Positions 9,061 through 18,686 of a DNA stretch of 64,000 bases are shown piece by piece. The stretch covers positions 62,001 through 126,000 of the forward strand of contig JAJNNC010000006.1 of NCBI GenBank assembly GCA_021730635.1. The letters run 5' to 3'. Below the pieces are notes generated by a model that saw nothing but the letters and a program-made list of their open reading frames with translations, ran no database searches and had not been told where the DNA came from. The position numbers and the translations under genes are program-made. Origin of the DNA: Catalimonadaceae bacterium JC749 (GTDB lineage Bacteria > Bacteroidota > Bacteroidia > Cytophagales > Cyclobacteriaceae). The stretch's first letter is position 1. Each line of letters opens with the position of its first letter.

Positions 9061-9297
9061 TTAAGACATATACATACTGATCATATAGATCAGAACGCCA
9101 CTGATGATAACAATTCTGATCAGGTTGGCTGTGGGAGACTTGACACCCATAAAAGCCCCTACCAGAAAATAGGCTGTAATGAGCAAGGCCAGAAAAGACC
9201 GGGAATCCAACCCTCCATAGAAGTAACTGTAGACGGCAATCCCAAAAAAAATGATTGCCCCTACCAAAGAAGAATACGATTTGACGGGTGAAGCCAT
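9061..9297 (-). CDS. Small three-helix membrane protein
   Basis: This 78-residue protein of unknown function has three predicted membrane segments (about residues 10-29, 34-52 and 58-77) joined by very short loops (GGLDSRS, KSPTAN). There is no signal peptide and no recognised domain. It precedes the Tat-exported isomerase in the same direction, so co-transcription is likely. The composition is typical of a real inner-membrane protein rather than a chance frame. I do not recognise the family. Confidence 0.6.
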   Translation of the reverse strand: MASPVKSYSSLVGAIIFFGIAVYSYFYGGLDSRSFLALLITAYFLVGAFMGVKSPTANLIRIVIISGVLIYMISMYMS

Positions 9298-9707
9298 ATG
9301 GAATGATATCTGACTAAAAAATCCAGCCAGGCGAACTGGTCTGAAGGTGTCTTAAAACTACTAAATTTTTCATGAATGGCACGAAAGAATCCAGATTTTG
9401 GACAAAGACTCTTGAATTACTGACTTTATCAATGATATGTTTTTACGCTTTCTAGCGCTACGATTGATGAGGTTCAAAGAAATTGATTCTGAATTTCATG
9501 ATATAAAAAGACTACACATGGTTATGGGAGAAAGGCGCTGAGTTTAGAAATTTGCAGGATTTAAGAAACTTATATTCAAACCTTCCTTAAAATAGTTTTG
9601 GTTTGTTTAACCTTAAAAATTCTGATTGAATCCTCAATACCATGCATTGTATCAGTGGCGAATAAAAAACCATTGCTTTGTACATACGTTATGCATATAA
9701 TTAAGCC
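9298..9707. other. Intergenic region upstream of brnT
   Basis: These 410 bp are AT-rich and contain no supportable gene. The right end holds the brnT leader, including the 8-bp palindrome TATGCATA at about 9690-9697, roughly 10 bp before the ATG. BrnA-type antitoxins repress their own promoter, so this is a reasonable but weak operator candidate. Nothing else structured was seen. Confidence 0.35.
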
Positions 9708-9986
9708 ATGGAATTTGAGTGGGACGAAAACAAGAATAAAATCAATATCATCAAACATAAAATTGATTTTATAGAAGCTGCCAATGTTTTAGAACAAGAA
9801 AATGTTCTTGTTTACCCCTCATCCCATCAGAGTGAAGAAAGATTTATAGCGATTGGTCCATACCAGGATCGCTACATTACCATTGTTTACACCATGCGAG
9901 GCAACAGCTACCGGATAATTTCCGCTAGGGCTGCCCGCCGAAATGAAAGGAAAGAATATGAAGAAGCCAAAGGAAAAGATCGTTAG
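9708..9986 (+). CDS. brnT: BrnT family toxin (RelE-fold ribonuclease)
   Basis: This 92-residue protein has the full BrnT pattern: MEFEWDENKNKINIIKHKIDFIEAANV at the N-terminus (the family FEWDexKaxxNxxKHgixF motif), a central RFIAIGPY strand and the C-terminal YRIISARAARRNERKEYEEA segment with the conserved RxISARxA and Glu/Tyr. BrnT is a type II toxin that cleaves RNA and is neutralised by BrnA. The antitoxin frame begins inside the toxin's 3' end, in the canonical toxin-first order. The length matches the family norm. Confidence 0.9.
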   Translation: MEFEWDENKNKINIIKHKIDFIEAANVLEQENVLVYPSSHQSEERFIAIGPYQDRYITIVYTMRGNSYRIISARAARRNERKEYEEAKGKDR

Positions 9987-10305
9987 ATACACAAGCGAAG
10001 AAATTAGAAACATGAAAGGGCAAACCGACTGGAAAAAGGTGGATGCACTTACTGATGAGGAGATAGAGAAGGCCATTGATGAAGATCCTGACACTGCACC
10101 CCGACTGGATGCCGAATGGTTTAAGAATGCCGTATGGCGCAACTACAGCCATGAAAGGGATGACGAAGACAAAGAGCGCATTACCATCAGGCTGGATAAA
10201 GATGTGCTGGAGTTTTTCAGAAAAAAAGGAAAGGGTTACCAGAGCAGGATCAATAATGTACTGCGTGCTTTTGTCAAAGCACAGCAAGAGCAACACTCTT
10301 CTTAA
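9958..10305 (+). CDS. brnA: BrnA family antitoxin
   Basis: This 115-residue protein (MKKPKEKIVRYTSEEI...) ends in the BrnA DNA-binding region RITIRLDKDVLEFFRKKGKGYQSRINNVLRAFV, a ribbon-helix-helix-like dimerisation and operator-binding unit. The N-terminal half (TDWKKVDALTDEEIEKAIDEDPDTAPRLDAEWFKNAVW) is the acidic BrnT-binding segment. I prefer the ATG at 9958 because AAAGGAAAG sits just upstream; an ATG at 9943 would add five residues. Either start overlaps brnT, implying translational coupling. BrnA neutralises BrnT and represses the pair. Confidence 0.88.
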   Translation: MKKPKEKIVRYTSEEIRNMKGQTDWKKVDALTDEEIEKAIDEDPDTAPRLDAEWFKNAVWRNYSHERDDEDKERITIRLDKDVLEFFRKKGKGYQSRINNVLRAFVKAQQEQHSS

Positions 10306-10743
10306 TTATACTGGGTAAGTCATAGGATACACAAGCAAAGTGTTGCGTTGATCAGTCAGGTAAGCCCTTCATACAAGCCAACTACTATGAAGCCTATCTC
10401 CTCCCGGCTGACAATTAGCGTTGGCCCGATCCAAAGGCTAGTCTGAAGGCACATAAATATTGTTCTTTTCCAACAGCAAACATGCGATCTCTAAAACACG
10501 GATGCCTCAGGGACCGGAACTTTTCATTTGGCAGGGAAGCCATTGCCAAAGCGTATCCCAAGTGAATTTTTTTGAGCCGGCATCGATTTTTACAGCCATG
10601 GGGAAAATAACCTGTCGAGTACACTTGAAACCCGCCTCTAACATTTATAGATTTGAGTCATCCATAGCTTTAGGGTCATCGTGCTGGATATCCCTATTGT
10701 CAATGATTGAATTGAGACTTACTACTACTTTTAGCTTCATACT
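10306..10743. other. Intergenic region between brnA and the DUF5703 gene
   Basis: These 438 bp have no supportable gene. A minus-strand frame (10415-10624) and a plus-strand frame (10460-10747) overlap each other and match nothing I recognise. The minus frame has a somewhat protein-like stretch (ALAMASLPNEKFRSLRHPCF) but no context to support it. The promoter of the DUF5703 gene should lie at the right end. Confidence 0.35.
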
Positions 10744-13065
10744 GTGAAAAACAAGTTCACCTTTTTATTCTTTTTTTTCAGCTTATTGTCAGCTACAGCT
10801 CAGGCTCAAATCAAAGAACTCAAGCCCTATCATATTGTCTGGCATAGTCAAAGCAAACATGCTGGCGAATCTATGCCTTGTGGCGGCGGAGATATCGGAT
10901 TGAATGTTTGGGTAGAACAGGGTGACCTGCTGTTTTACCTCTCCCGAAGTGGCACTTTTGATGAAAATAACAGCTTCTTAAAGTTGGGAAGAGTCAGGGT
11001 AAAGCTTACTCCCAATCCGTTCGATGGATCTGATTTCAGACAGGAATTACGATTGCAGGATGGTTCAGTCTGGATTGAAGGATCCAACGGAGACTTTTCC
11101 GTCCAGGTTCATGTGTGGGTAGATGTTTTCCGACCCGTTGTGCATGTCGCCATTGAAAGTAGCCGTCCTGTTGCCACCGAGATTGGCTATGAGAACTGGC
11201 GGTACCGTGACCGTGTCATGCAGGGTAAAGAGAACAACGCGAATTCTTACAAATGGGCACCCAGGGAAGTGATCACCGCTAAAGATGAGGTTACTTTTCA
11301 GGACAAAAACATCTTGTTCTATCATAGAAACCGGGAACAACCCACCATTTTCGATATTACCGTCGAGCAACAAGGAATGGATTCCGTGAAATCCCAGCTA
11401 TACAACCCACTCAAAAATCTGACCTTCGGCGGCATCCTGCGAGGCCAAAACATGGAGCCTGCCGGAACCTACACTGGAAAGTATCTGGACACAGATTTTC
11501 AGGGCTGGAAACTGCAGAGCAAAACGGCTGCCCGTTCTCATGCGCTTTCTGTCTATCTCCACACTGCGCAGACAAACACCCTGGAAGAATGGCAGCATGG
11601 ATTACAACAGCACATGAAAGAGGCTCAAAAGCATGAAGAAAGTGCCTGGCAGAAAACCCGCGACTGGTGGCAACAGTTCTGGGGGCGAAGCTTCATCTTC
11701 CTTGAAACAGAAGAACCCCATACCCCAGCCTGGCAGGCAGGCAGGAACTACCAACTATTCCGGTATATGCTGGGCTGTAACGCTTTTGGAGAATATCCTA
11801 CCAAATTCAATGGCGGACTTTTCACCTATGATCCCTCACTGGTTGATTCCACTTCAACATTTACCCCTGACTTCCGCAACTGGGGAGGGGGCACCATGAC
11901 CGCACAGAATCAGCGGCTGGTCTATTTTCCCATGCTGAAAAGCGGGGATTTTGAGCTGCTGAAACCCCAGTTTGCTTTCTACCTTCGGGCACAGCACAAT
12001 GCCGAGCTACGCAGTAAGGTATACTGGAACCACGCTGGGGCCTGCTTTACCGAACAAATAGAAAATTTTGGTTTACCGAATCCCACTGAGTATGGGTGGG
12101 AGCGTCCGCAAGGGTACGATCCGGGTATGCAGTATAATGCCTGGCTGGAATATCAGTGGGATACCGTGCTGGAATTTTGTCTGATGATGCTGGACATCGA
12201 GCGTTATACCGGAGAGGATATATCCGACTATCTTCCCTTTATTGAAAGCTGTCTCACCTTTTTCGATGAACATTACCAATACCTGGCCAGTCAGAGAGGG
12301 AGTAAAAAGCTGGATGCAAACGGACATCTGGTGCTCTATCCAGGCTCCGCCTGTGAAACCTATAAGATGGCTTACAATGCGACACCTACCATTGCAGCCT
12401 TACAAACCGTGCTGACCCGCTTACTGGCCTTACCTTCCCACTACCTGCCTGCAGCAAAAAAGAAAGCGTGGACTGCTATGTTGGAGCGTATTCCCCCTCT
12501 TCATTTTCGTAGCTGTAATGGGCATACCACCCTTGCCCCTGCCAAGTTATGGGAAAGGATTAACAATGTAGAAGCGCCTCAGTTATACCCGGTATTTCCC
12601 TGGGGTATGTATGGCATCGGCAAACCGGATCTGGATATTGCGCTCAATACCTGGCACCACGACCCTGATGTCGTGCAGTTTAAAAGCCATGTAGGGTGGA
12701 AACAGTATAATATTTTTGCCGCGCGTTTGGGGCTAACCCAGGAAGCCGCTGCGCTGACAGTGCTGAAAATGAAAGATTCCGGCAGACGTTTTCCAGCCTT
12801 CTGGGGGCCAGGCTTTGATTGGACACCCGACCATAACTGGGGTGGTTCTGGCATGATAGGCATGCAGGAAATGCTTTTACAGACTGACGGAAAAAAGATC
12901 TATTTATTACCAAGCTGGCCTAAAGACTGGGATGTCCATTTTAAATTACATGCTCCCTATCAGACAACAGTGGAAGCCTGGGTGAAAAATGGTAAACTCA
13001 TCGACATGAAAGTGCTTCCGGCCTCCCGAGCCCAGGATGTGATCCTTCAGGAAGGTTTCAAATAG
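10744..13065 (+). CDS. Exported DUF5703-family glycosidase-like protein
   Basis: This 773-residue protein uses a GTG start, chosen because it begins a clean Sec signal (MKNKFTFLFFFFSLLSATAQAQ). The N-terminal module (about 30-290) carries VWHSQSKHAGESMPCGGGDIGLNVWVEQGDLLFYLSRSGTFDENN, the hallmark of DUF5703; the rest (about 320-770) has the Trp/Tyr-rich repeats of an (alpha/alpha)6 barrel, as in GH95/GH65-like enzymes. It is probably a periplasmic or surface glycosidase that acts on oligosaccharides, with unknown specificity. Candidate catalytic acids cannot be assigned by eye. It lies on the plus strand ahead of PUL1 but is separated from it by about 1 kb. Confidence 0.7.
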   Translation: MKNKFTFLFFFFSLLSATAQAQIKELKPYHIVWHSQSKHAGESMPCGGGDIGLNVWVEQGDLLFYLSRSGTFDENNSFLKLGRVRVKLTPNPFDGSDFRQELRLQDGSVWIEGSNGDFSVQVHVWVDVFRPVVHVAIESSRPVATEIGYENWRYRDRVMQGKENNANSYKWAPREVITAKDEVTFQDKNILFYHRNREQPTIFDITVEQQGMDSVKSQLYNPLKNLTFGGILRGQNMEPAGTYTGKYLDTDFQGWKLQSKTAARSHALSVYLHTAQTNTLEEWQHGLQQHMKEAQKHEESAWQKTRDWWQQFWGRSFIFLETEEPHTPAWQAGRNYQLFRYMLGCNAFGEYPTKFNGGLFTYDPSLVDSTSTFTPDFRNWGGGTMTAQNQRLVYFPMLKSGDFELLKPQFAFYLRAQHNAELRSKVYWNHAGACFTEQIENFGLPNPTEYGWERPQGYDPGMQYNAWLEYQWDTVLEFCLMMLDIERYTGEDISDYLPFIESCLTFFDEHYQYLASQRGSKKLDANGHLVLYPGSACETYKMAYNATPTIAALQTVLTRLLALPSHYLPAAKKKAWTAMLERIPPLHFRSCNGHTTLAPAKLWERINNVEAPQLYPVFPWGMYGIGKPDLDIALNTWHHDPDVVQFKSHVGWKQYNIFAARLGLTQEAAALTVLKMKDSGRRFPAFWGPGFDWTPDHNWGGSGMIGMQEMLLQTDGKKIYLLPSWPKDWDVHFKLHAPYQTTVEAWVKNGKLIDMKVLPASRAQDVILQEGFK

Positions 13066-14070
13066 TGATTATGTTTGACTTGAACAGAAGCCTTCCATCC
13101 GAGATAAGCAGCGCTACTGTTTTCTTGGTCTGCTGTGCTTCCAATAGTTGTTTTTCAGACTTTACCCTGTTGGTTTACCCCTTCAAATCAAACCAATGGG
13201 AACTTACCATTTTTTTCATCTCATCTGCGATCATTAACTCAATACTTTCCACAATTTTAAGAAAGGCCCCTCCCTGTTCTTGCACCCTCAATCCATTCAT
13301 CTCCAGTTTTTCCAATTCCTGACGAATAGTTACTATAAAATCAGTCAGGTTGCCCCCTTTTGTCGATCTGCCTTCTTACAAGAAGTCAAGTATTTTATTT
13401 CTTCATTGATTACTCATCATAGCCTATAAGTGTTGGATTTCTGATAGAAACCAAAAGTAAATGAAAATAATTATACAGGCTAATTGCCTTTCAACAGCAT
13501 CATTTTAACACAGGTATAACGAAAAAGAACGAAATTAAAAGAAAATAAATGATAATAATTTTGCGTTATTTGATTCTTTTTATATAGATTTACATACTCA
13601 CAGCAAAGAATACGAAAACAAAAGAAATAAAACCATAAACAATGTTATGTTTTTTTCTTTTCGTTTCTTCATATAGGCATAAACAGGACCTGAAATATTG
13701 AACAGACAGGCTCCTTTATGATTACAACTTGCCAGAGGGAATACCATTGGCGATATTACTATGAACCACCTATACGACTCATTCAACATGGCACTGCTGG
13801 CTTTCCTGTTGCTTCTGGGCTTTGGTAACAAAAACCTCACAGGAATCTCACAGGTATCTTTTTATTCTCATTCCGTCACTCCTATTCGCCCCAGGATTAT
13901 CATCAGTAGTGATATTGGCGAAGGTCACCAGAGAACAGAAACAGTAGCCTGTGGGCGGGAGGCTTTTTTTGCAAGACTAGGCCACCCGGTGGAGTCGGCT
14001 CCCTGAGCGATGATACTATCCAATAAAAGAAGAAACCTTTCAAAGAATACATCAACCTAAATTAATAAGC
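13066..14070. other. Gene-poor 1-kb stretch upstream of PUL1 susC
   Basis: No intact gene is present. A minus-strand frame open from about 13375 to 13175 (66 codons) reads like real protein (QELEKLEMNGLRVQEQGG, then FLKIVESIELMIADEMKK) but lacks a good start. The interval 13430-13640 is very AT-rich with A-tracts near 10-bp phasing (ACGAAA at about 13520 and 13530), possibly curved promoter DNA. At 13761-14006 a frame looks like the truncated start of a secreted DUF1593-type protein. The susC leader just before 14071 is A-rich. It looks like an old deletion scar together with the PUL1 regulatory region. Confidence 0.45.
13761..14006 (+). pseudogene. Possible remnant of a secreted DUF1593 / nucleoside-hydrolase-like gene
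   Basis: The 81-codon frame has a signal-like hydrophobic stretch (FNMALLAFLLLLGFG), a linker, and then IRPRIIISSDIG. That last piece resembles the first strand of secreted DUF1593 proteins (KPRxIISSDIGGTDPDD). The expected acidic metal-binding loop is missing: the frame turns into EGHQRTETVACGREAFF and stops. Either a deletion or a frameshift has removed the gene body, or the match is chance. Such genes are common neighbours of pectin loci, which makes a remnant plausible. Low confidence because only about 12 residues match. Confidence 0.3.
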
Positions 14071-17000
14071 ATGAAAAGTGAACTATCAACCAAAGTGAGG
14101 AACCTGTTCAGACTACTGCTGTATGGCATTTTTCTACAGCTACTGTCCATGACTGTATCCCTTGCACAAGGGGTTACTACCCAGGAGTCTGACGAACGTG
14201 CCGTCCAGGGTAAAGTAACGGATGATCAGGGAGAAGCTTTACCAGGTGCTACGGTGCTGGTCAAGGAATCCGATATAGGAACCATTACAGATATGGAAGG
14301 CCGTTATGTACTCAACGTACCCGAAGAGGCCACCACCCTGATTTTTTCATATATAGGCTACCTGCAACAGGAAGTGGCAATCAATGGCAGGTCTGTCATC
14401 GACCTCTCTCTGAATCCGGATGTTACCAGCCTGGAAGAAGTAGTGGTGGTAGGATATGGTACCCAGGAGAAAAGTGCGGTGACCGGATCGGTAGCGTCGC
14501 TGAGCCATGAAAGGTTTGAAGATCGCTCCTTTAATAACGTATTGCAATCCATGTCAGGGCAACTACCTGGCGTCAATATTACCCAGGCCCAGGGTGCGCC
14601 CGGTTCCTCCCCTATCGTCCGGATCAGAGGAATCAGCTCCATCACAGCAGGCACAGAACCTTTGTATGTGGTGGATGGACTGCCATTGGAAGATTTTAAC
14701 CTGAACATGATTAACCCCCAGGATATTGAATCGGTGGAAGTACTGAAAGACGCTTCCTCGGCCGCCATTTACGGATCAAGAGGAGCCAATGGAGTAATTC
14801 TGATTACGACCAAAACAGGTAAGCCCGGGCAGACTACCGTTAATCTCAACTATGAATATGGTATTCAGGATGTGGTCAGAAAAATAGATGTGATGAATGC
14901 CCAGCAGTTCATTGATTATTATGTTACAGCGCATAACAATGCCTGGATCGCTGCGGGCGGACTGGCCAGCGACCCGAATAGTGTTCGTCCGAAACAATAC
15001 CAGATCCCGGAAGATTTTATCAACAATCCGGAACAATTCGGTGAGGGAACCGACTGGCAGGACGTTGCCTTCCGAAGAGCGCCTTCTCATAACACTCAGT
15101 TATCAGTTTCCGGCGGGACAGACAAGACGCAGTTTCTGTTTTCAGGCGCTTATCTCGACCAGGATGCTGTATTAGATCAGAATTATTATAAACGACTGGC
15201 TATTCGTTCCAATATCCGGCAGGAATTATCAGATAAGGTCAGGATGGGATTAAACCTGGCTTTCACCAGCATCTATGACAGAACCGATGGCACCCAGGGA
15301 AAAAGTGATGTGGTGAGCCTGGCCGTACAAAGTGACCCTATCTTTCCGGTTTACAATGAAAATGGAAATTTAGGCTTTAAGGATCCTAACTCCGAATGGT
15401 ACCGTTTTGCCCAGTTTACCGACCTGCAGCTATGGCATGTGTATTCACTTACCCGTGAGATTGAGAAGCAAAATAAATCCTTCAATACCTTAGGTACCGC
15501 CTTCCTGGAATATGATATTATAGACGGGCTGACTTTCCGCTCCAGCATCAATGGAAATCTCCTGAATAACCGTTATGACAGCTACCGGAACAAAGGACAG
15601 AAGTATGGCTATTCTTCCTATCTGGATGCGCAGGGCAATAACAGTTCGGCTTTCATGCTCAATTGGCTGACAGAAAACACACTGACGTATGACAAAAGTT
15701 TTGGAGAACACACGCTCAACGCACTGGTAGGGTATACGGCCCAGCACCAAAAAGATGAATTTTCAGAGGTAGCAGCTGGTAATTACCCGAATGACCTGGT
15801 GCATACGCTGAATGCAGGCACCGTTACCGGGGGTTCCTCTACAGCCTCCGAATGGTCTATGCTGTCTTACCTGGCCAGGGTCAACTATGACTTCCAGTAT
15901 AAATACTTTCTGACAGCCACTCTGCGCAGAGACGGCAGCTCACGTTTTGGCCAGAATACCAAGTGGGGTTATTTCCCTTCGGTATCTGCCGGATGGCTGA
16001 TGTCTGAAGAAAGTTTTTTGAAAAACAATAACCTGATCAACTTCTTAAAGCTGAGGGCCAGCTATGGGGTCACGGGTAACAACCAGATTCCTAACTACGG
16101 TGCCATCAGTCTGCTGACGACCTCCAACTATGTTTATGGGGCTGAGCTGGCCAATGGTCTGGAAGTTTCTAACATCGCCAACCCAAACATCAAATGGGAA
16201 AAAACGACGCAGGTTAACTTGGGCATAGATCTGGGCATGTTCAGAAACCGGGTCAGCCTGTCAGCGGAGCTTTATCACTCTACCACCAACGATCTGTTGC
16301 TGGATGTACCGGTTCCTGACATTACTGGTTTTTCTACGCAACTAACCAATATAGGCAAACTGAGAAACAAAGGGGTTGAACTCAATGTATCTACCAAAAA
16401 CGTAGAAAAAGCCTTTTCCTGGAAAACTGATTTTAACTTTTCACTCAATCGCAATAAGGTATTGCAACTGGGACCAGAGAATGCACCTATTATCGTGACC
16501 GATTATGTAGCCACCGTAAAGACAGCAGTGGGGCAACCCATCTCCAATTTTTACGGCTATATCTTCGATGGCGTGTACAATACCCAGGAAGAAATAGATG
16601 CCACCCCGCATGATCCCAGCACCACACCAGGCGATCCCATCGTGCGAGATGTGAACGGTGATGGTCAGATTACAGAGGATGACCGGACTACCCTGGGAAA
16701 TTACCAACCTAACTTTACCGCCGGGCTCATCAACACCTTCTCTTACAAAGGACTTGACTTTTCTTTCATGTTGCAGGGCACTTTCGGATCAGAAATTATC
16801 AACCAGATGATCCGATACAATGGCATCTGGAACGGTGGCCGAAACGCTTTTGCAGATGTGGCCAACTACTGGCGTTCGCCAGAAAACCCAGGAGATGGCA
16901 TTCATTTTAAACCCACAATTGAGCCCAAAGGCTTGCAGGAAAAATTTTCCAGCTACTGGATAGAAGACGGCACCTTTGTGAGGATCAAGAATATCCGCTT

Positions 17001-17211
17001 ATCCTATACCCTGCCGCAAAGTCTGCTCAACAATATACCTGTCAAAGTGGCCCGGGTATATGTGAACGCTGAAAATGTCCATGTCTTTAGCGACTACCGG
17101 AACTTTGATCCGGAGAATACCACCTATTCTTCAGGACTGCTGATCGGAGCGGATTATACTTCTTATCCTGTGCCCCGTATTATCACCTTTGGTGCGCAAA
17201 TCAATTTTTAA
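14071..17211 (+). CDS. PUL1 SusC/RagA-family TonB-dependent transporter
   Basis: This 1046-residue outer-membrane protein has a signal peptide (about 1-33), a carboxypeptidase-regulatory-like domain (about 45-120; VQGKVTDDQGEALPGATVLVKE), the SusC hallmark EEVVVVGYGTQEKSAVTGSV, a plug domain (VRIRGISS, EVLKDASSAAIYGSRGANGVILITTKTG) and a 22-strand barrel ending in TFGAQINF. It has no STN domain, so it is not expected to signal through FecR. It pairs with the SusD 12 bp downstream to bind and import oligosaccharides. The start is the ATG after an A-rich leader. No regulator gene accompanies this locus within the window. Confidence 0.95.
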   Translation: MKSELSTKVRNLFRLLLYGIFLQLLSMTVSLAQGVTTQESDERAVQGKVTDDQGEALPGATVLVKESDIGTITDMEGRYVLNVPEEATTLIFSYIGYLQQEVAINGRSVIDLSLNPDVTSLEEVVVVGYGTQEKSAVTGSVASLSHERFEDRSFNNVLQSMSGQLPGVNITQAQGAPGSSPIVRIRGISSITAGTEPLYVVDGLPLEDFNLNMINPQDIESVEVLKDASSAAIYGSRGANGVILITTKTGKPGQTTVNLNYEYGIQDVVRKIDVMNAQQFIDYYVTAHNNAWIAAGGLASDPNSVRPKQYQIPEDFINNPEQFGEGTDWQDVAFRRAPSHNTQLSVSGGTDKTQFLFSGAYLDQDAVLDQNYYKRLAIRSNIRQELSDKVRMGLNLAFTSIYDRTDGTQGKSDVVSLAVQSDPIFPVYNENGNLGFKDPNSEWYRFAQFTDLQLWHVYSLTREIEKQNKSFNTLGTAFLEYDIIDGLTFRSSINGNLLNNRYDSYRNKGQKYGYSSYLDAQGNNSSAFMLNWLTENTLTYDKSFGEHTLNALVGYTAQHQKDEFSEVAAGNYPNDLVHTLNAGTVTGGSSTASEWSMLSYLARVNYDFQYKYFLTATLRRDGSSRFGQNTKWGYFPSVSAGWLMSEESFLKNNNLINFLKLRASYGVTGNNQIPNYGAISLLTTSNYVYGAELANGLEVSNIANPNIKWEKTTQVNLGIDLGMFRNRVSLSAELYHSTTNDLLLDVPVPDITGFSTQLTNIGKLRNKGVELNVSTKNVEKAFSWKTDFNFSLNRNKVLQLGPENAPIIVTDYVATVKTAVGQPISNFYGYIFDGVYNTQEEIDATPHDPSTTPGDPIVRDVNGDGQITEDDRTTLGNYQPNFTAGLINTFSYKGLDFSFMLQGTFGSEIINQMIRYNGIWNGGRNAFADVANYWRSPENPGDGIHFKPTIEPKGLQEKFSSYWIEDGTFVRIKNIRLSYTLPQSLLNNIPVKVARVYVNAENVHVFSDYRNFDPENTTYSSGLLIGADYTSYPVPRIITFGAQINF

Positions 17212-17232
17212 ACATCCTAAGCCTTGATAACA

Positions 17233-18657
17233 ATGAATACAATAAAAAGAATCATCGCGATTGGCTGCCTGTGTATCCTGTCCTTTGGCTGCAAAGAATC
17301 TTTTCTGGACCTTGCCCCGCTTTCCAACTCTAATGCCAGCAACTTTTACAAAACTCAGGAAGATTTTGACCTGGCCGTCAACAATGCCTATTCTACTTTA
17401 TACACTATTTATGCCCCGGAAAGTGCCGTCTCTTACTGTGCCGAACAAATGTCGGATAACGCTACCCTGTACAATGTAGCCGGTATCCAGGCAGACCGCT
17501 GGGCTTTTAAAGATTATATTGTGAAGCCTGCCAACACGGAAGTATACCGGTTCTGGCAGAACTATTACAATGCACTATACAGCATCAACATTATACTGGA
17601 AAAAATTGAAGGAGCAGACCTGGCTGAAGCTTACAAGCAACAGGTGAGTGCAGAAATGAAATTCCTGAGAGGTTTATATTATTTTAACATGGTCCGGATG
17701 TGGGGTGAGGTGCCGCTGGTGACCCGGCCTGTTACAGCGGATGAAAGCTATGATATCTTGCGCTCCCCGGAAGCAGATATTTATAGTTTAGTACTGGAAG
17801 ACCTGCAATACGCTGCCGAGCATTTACCCTTGGCCTCTGAGGTATCCGTACCGGGCAAAGCTTCCAAAGGAGCAGCCCAGACCCTTTTAGGAAAAGTTTA
17901 TCTCACCCTGGAGGACAAGACGGCGGCGGCCCAGGTACTTCAGGAAGTGGTCAGCAGCGGTCAATATGCTTTGCTGCCCGACTATGCCTCTTTATGGATC
18001 GTTAGTAATAAGAATACGGCGGAGTCTGTTTTTGAAATTCAGTACAAGGGAGGGGCCGGTAATCCTTTCAGCCCTTATTGGACAGCCTTTGCTCCTACAG
18101 AAAACTTTGTGCTCACCTTATACGGCGGTGGCATGAACCAGGTCACCGACAATTTGTGGAATGAATACGAAGCAGATGATCCCCGAAAAGAACTGTCTAT
18201 TTTCACAGGTTATACCAACAAAGCCGGCACGTTTATCCCTATCAAATTTCCAAAAAAGTGGGTAGACTCCACCGCGCAAACTGTAAATGGCAGAGAGTTG
18301 AGTGATAATAATTTTATGGTACTCCGGTATGCCGATGTGCTGTTAATGTTATCCGAAGCTACTGACGATCCTGCCTACCTGAACCAAGTCAGGGCCAGAG
18401 CAGGTTTACCGGCCTTCGGTTCCGCCGATTATCCTATGGCAAAATTCCCCACCCTGGCATTAGCCATCGAACACGAGCGCCGGGTAGAACTGGCACTGGA
18501 ATTTCATCGCTGGTTCGATTTGAAAAGAACAGACCGGGCCCTTCCGGTGCTCACCGCGAAAGGGAAACCGGTTACGGCAGACAAGTTATTACTGCCCATT
18601 CCCGAAATTGTACTGCAACAAAACAGTGCGCTTTTACAGAATCCGGGATATGATTAA
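17233..18657 (+). CDS. PUL1 SusD/RagB-family surface glycan-binding lipoprotein
   Basis: This 474-residue lipoprotein starts MNTIKRIIAIGCLCILSFGC, with lipobox and Cys at about 20 followed by KESFLDLAP, as in SusD proteins. The TPR-like SusD fold is shown by FYKTQEDFDLAVNNAYSTLY, the MKFLRGLYYFNMVRMWGEVPLVTRP motif and the C-terminal ALAIEHERRVELALEFHRWFDLKRT, which is diagnostic. I chose the ATG at 17233 over an upstream in-frame TTG at 17224. It caps the SusC transporter and determines glycan capture. The gap to the next gene holds a hairpin. Confidence 0.93.
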   Translation: MNTIKRIIAIGCLCILSFGCKESFLDLAPLSNSNASNFYKTQEDFDLAVNNAYSTLYTIYAPESAVSYCAEQMSDNATLYNVAGIQADRWAFKDYIVKPANTEVYRFWQNYYNALYSINIILEKIEGADLAEAYKQQVSAEMKFLRGLYYFNMVRMWGEVPLVTRPVTADESYDILRSPEADIYSLVLEDLQYAAEHLPLASEVSVPGKASKGAAQTLLGKVYLTLEDKTAAAQVLQEVVSSGQYALLPDYASLWIVSNKNTAESVFEIQYKGGAGNPFSPYWTAFAPTENFVLTLYGGGMNQVTDNLWNEYEADDPRKELSIFTGYTNKAGTFIPIKFPKKWVDSTAQTVNGRELSDNNFMVLRYADVLLMLSEATDDPAYLNQVRARAGLPAFGSADYPMAKFPTLALAIEHERRVELALEFHRWFDLKRTDRALPVLTAKGKPVTADKLLLPIPEIVLQQNSALLQNPGYD

Positions 18658-18686
18658 AAGAATTTTCTGGAAAACTTAACTGATTG

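Noticed and set aside
10415-10747. Overlapping small frames on both strands before the DUF5703 gene
   Set aside because: No homology recognised, mutually exclusive, and the plus-strand frame would run into the GTG start of a well-supported gene.
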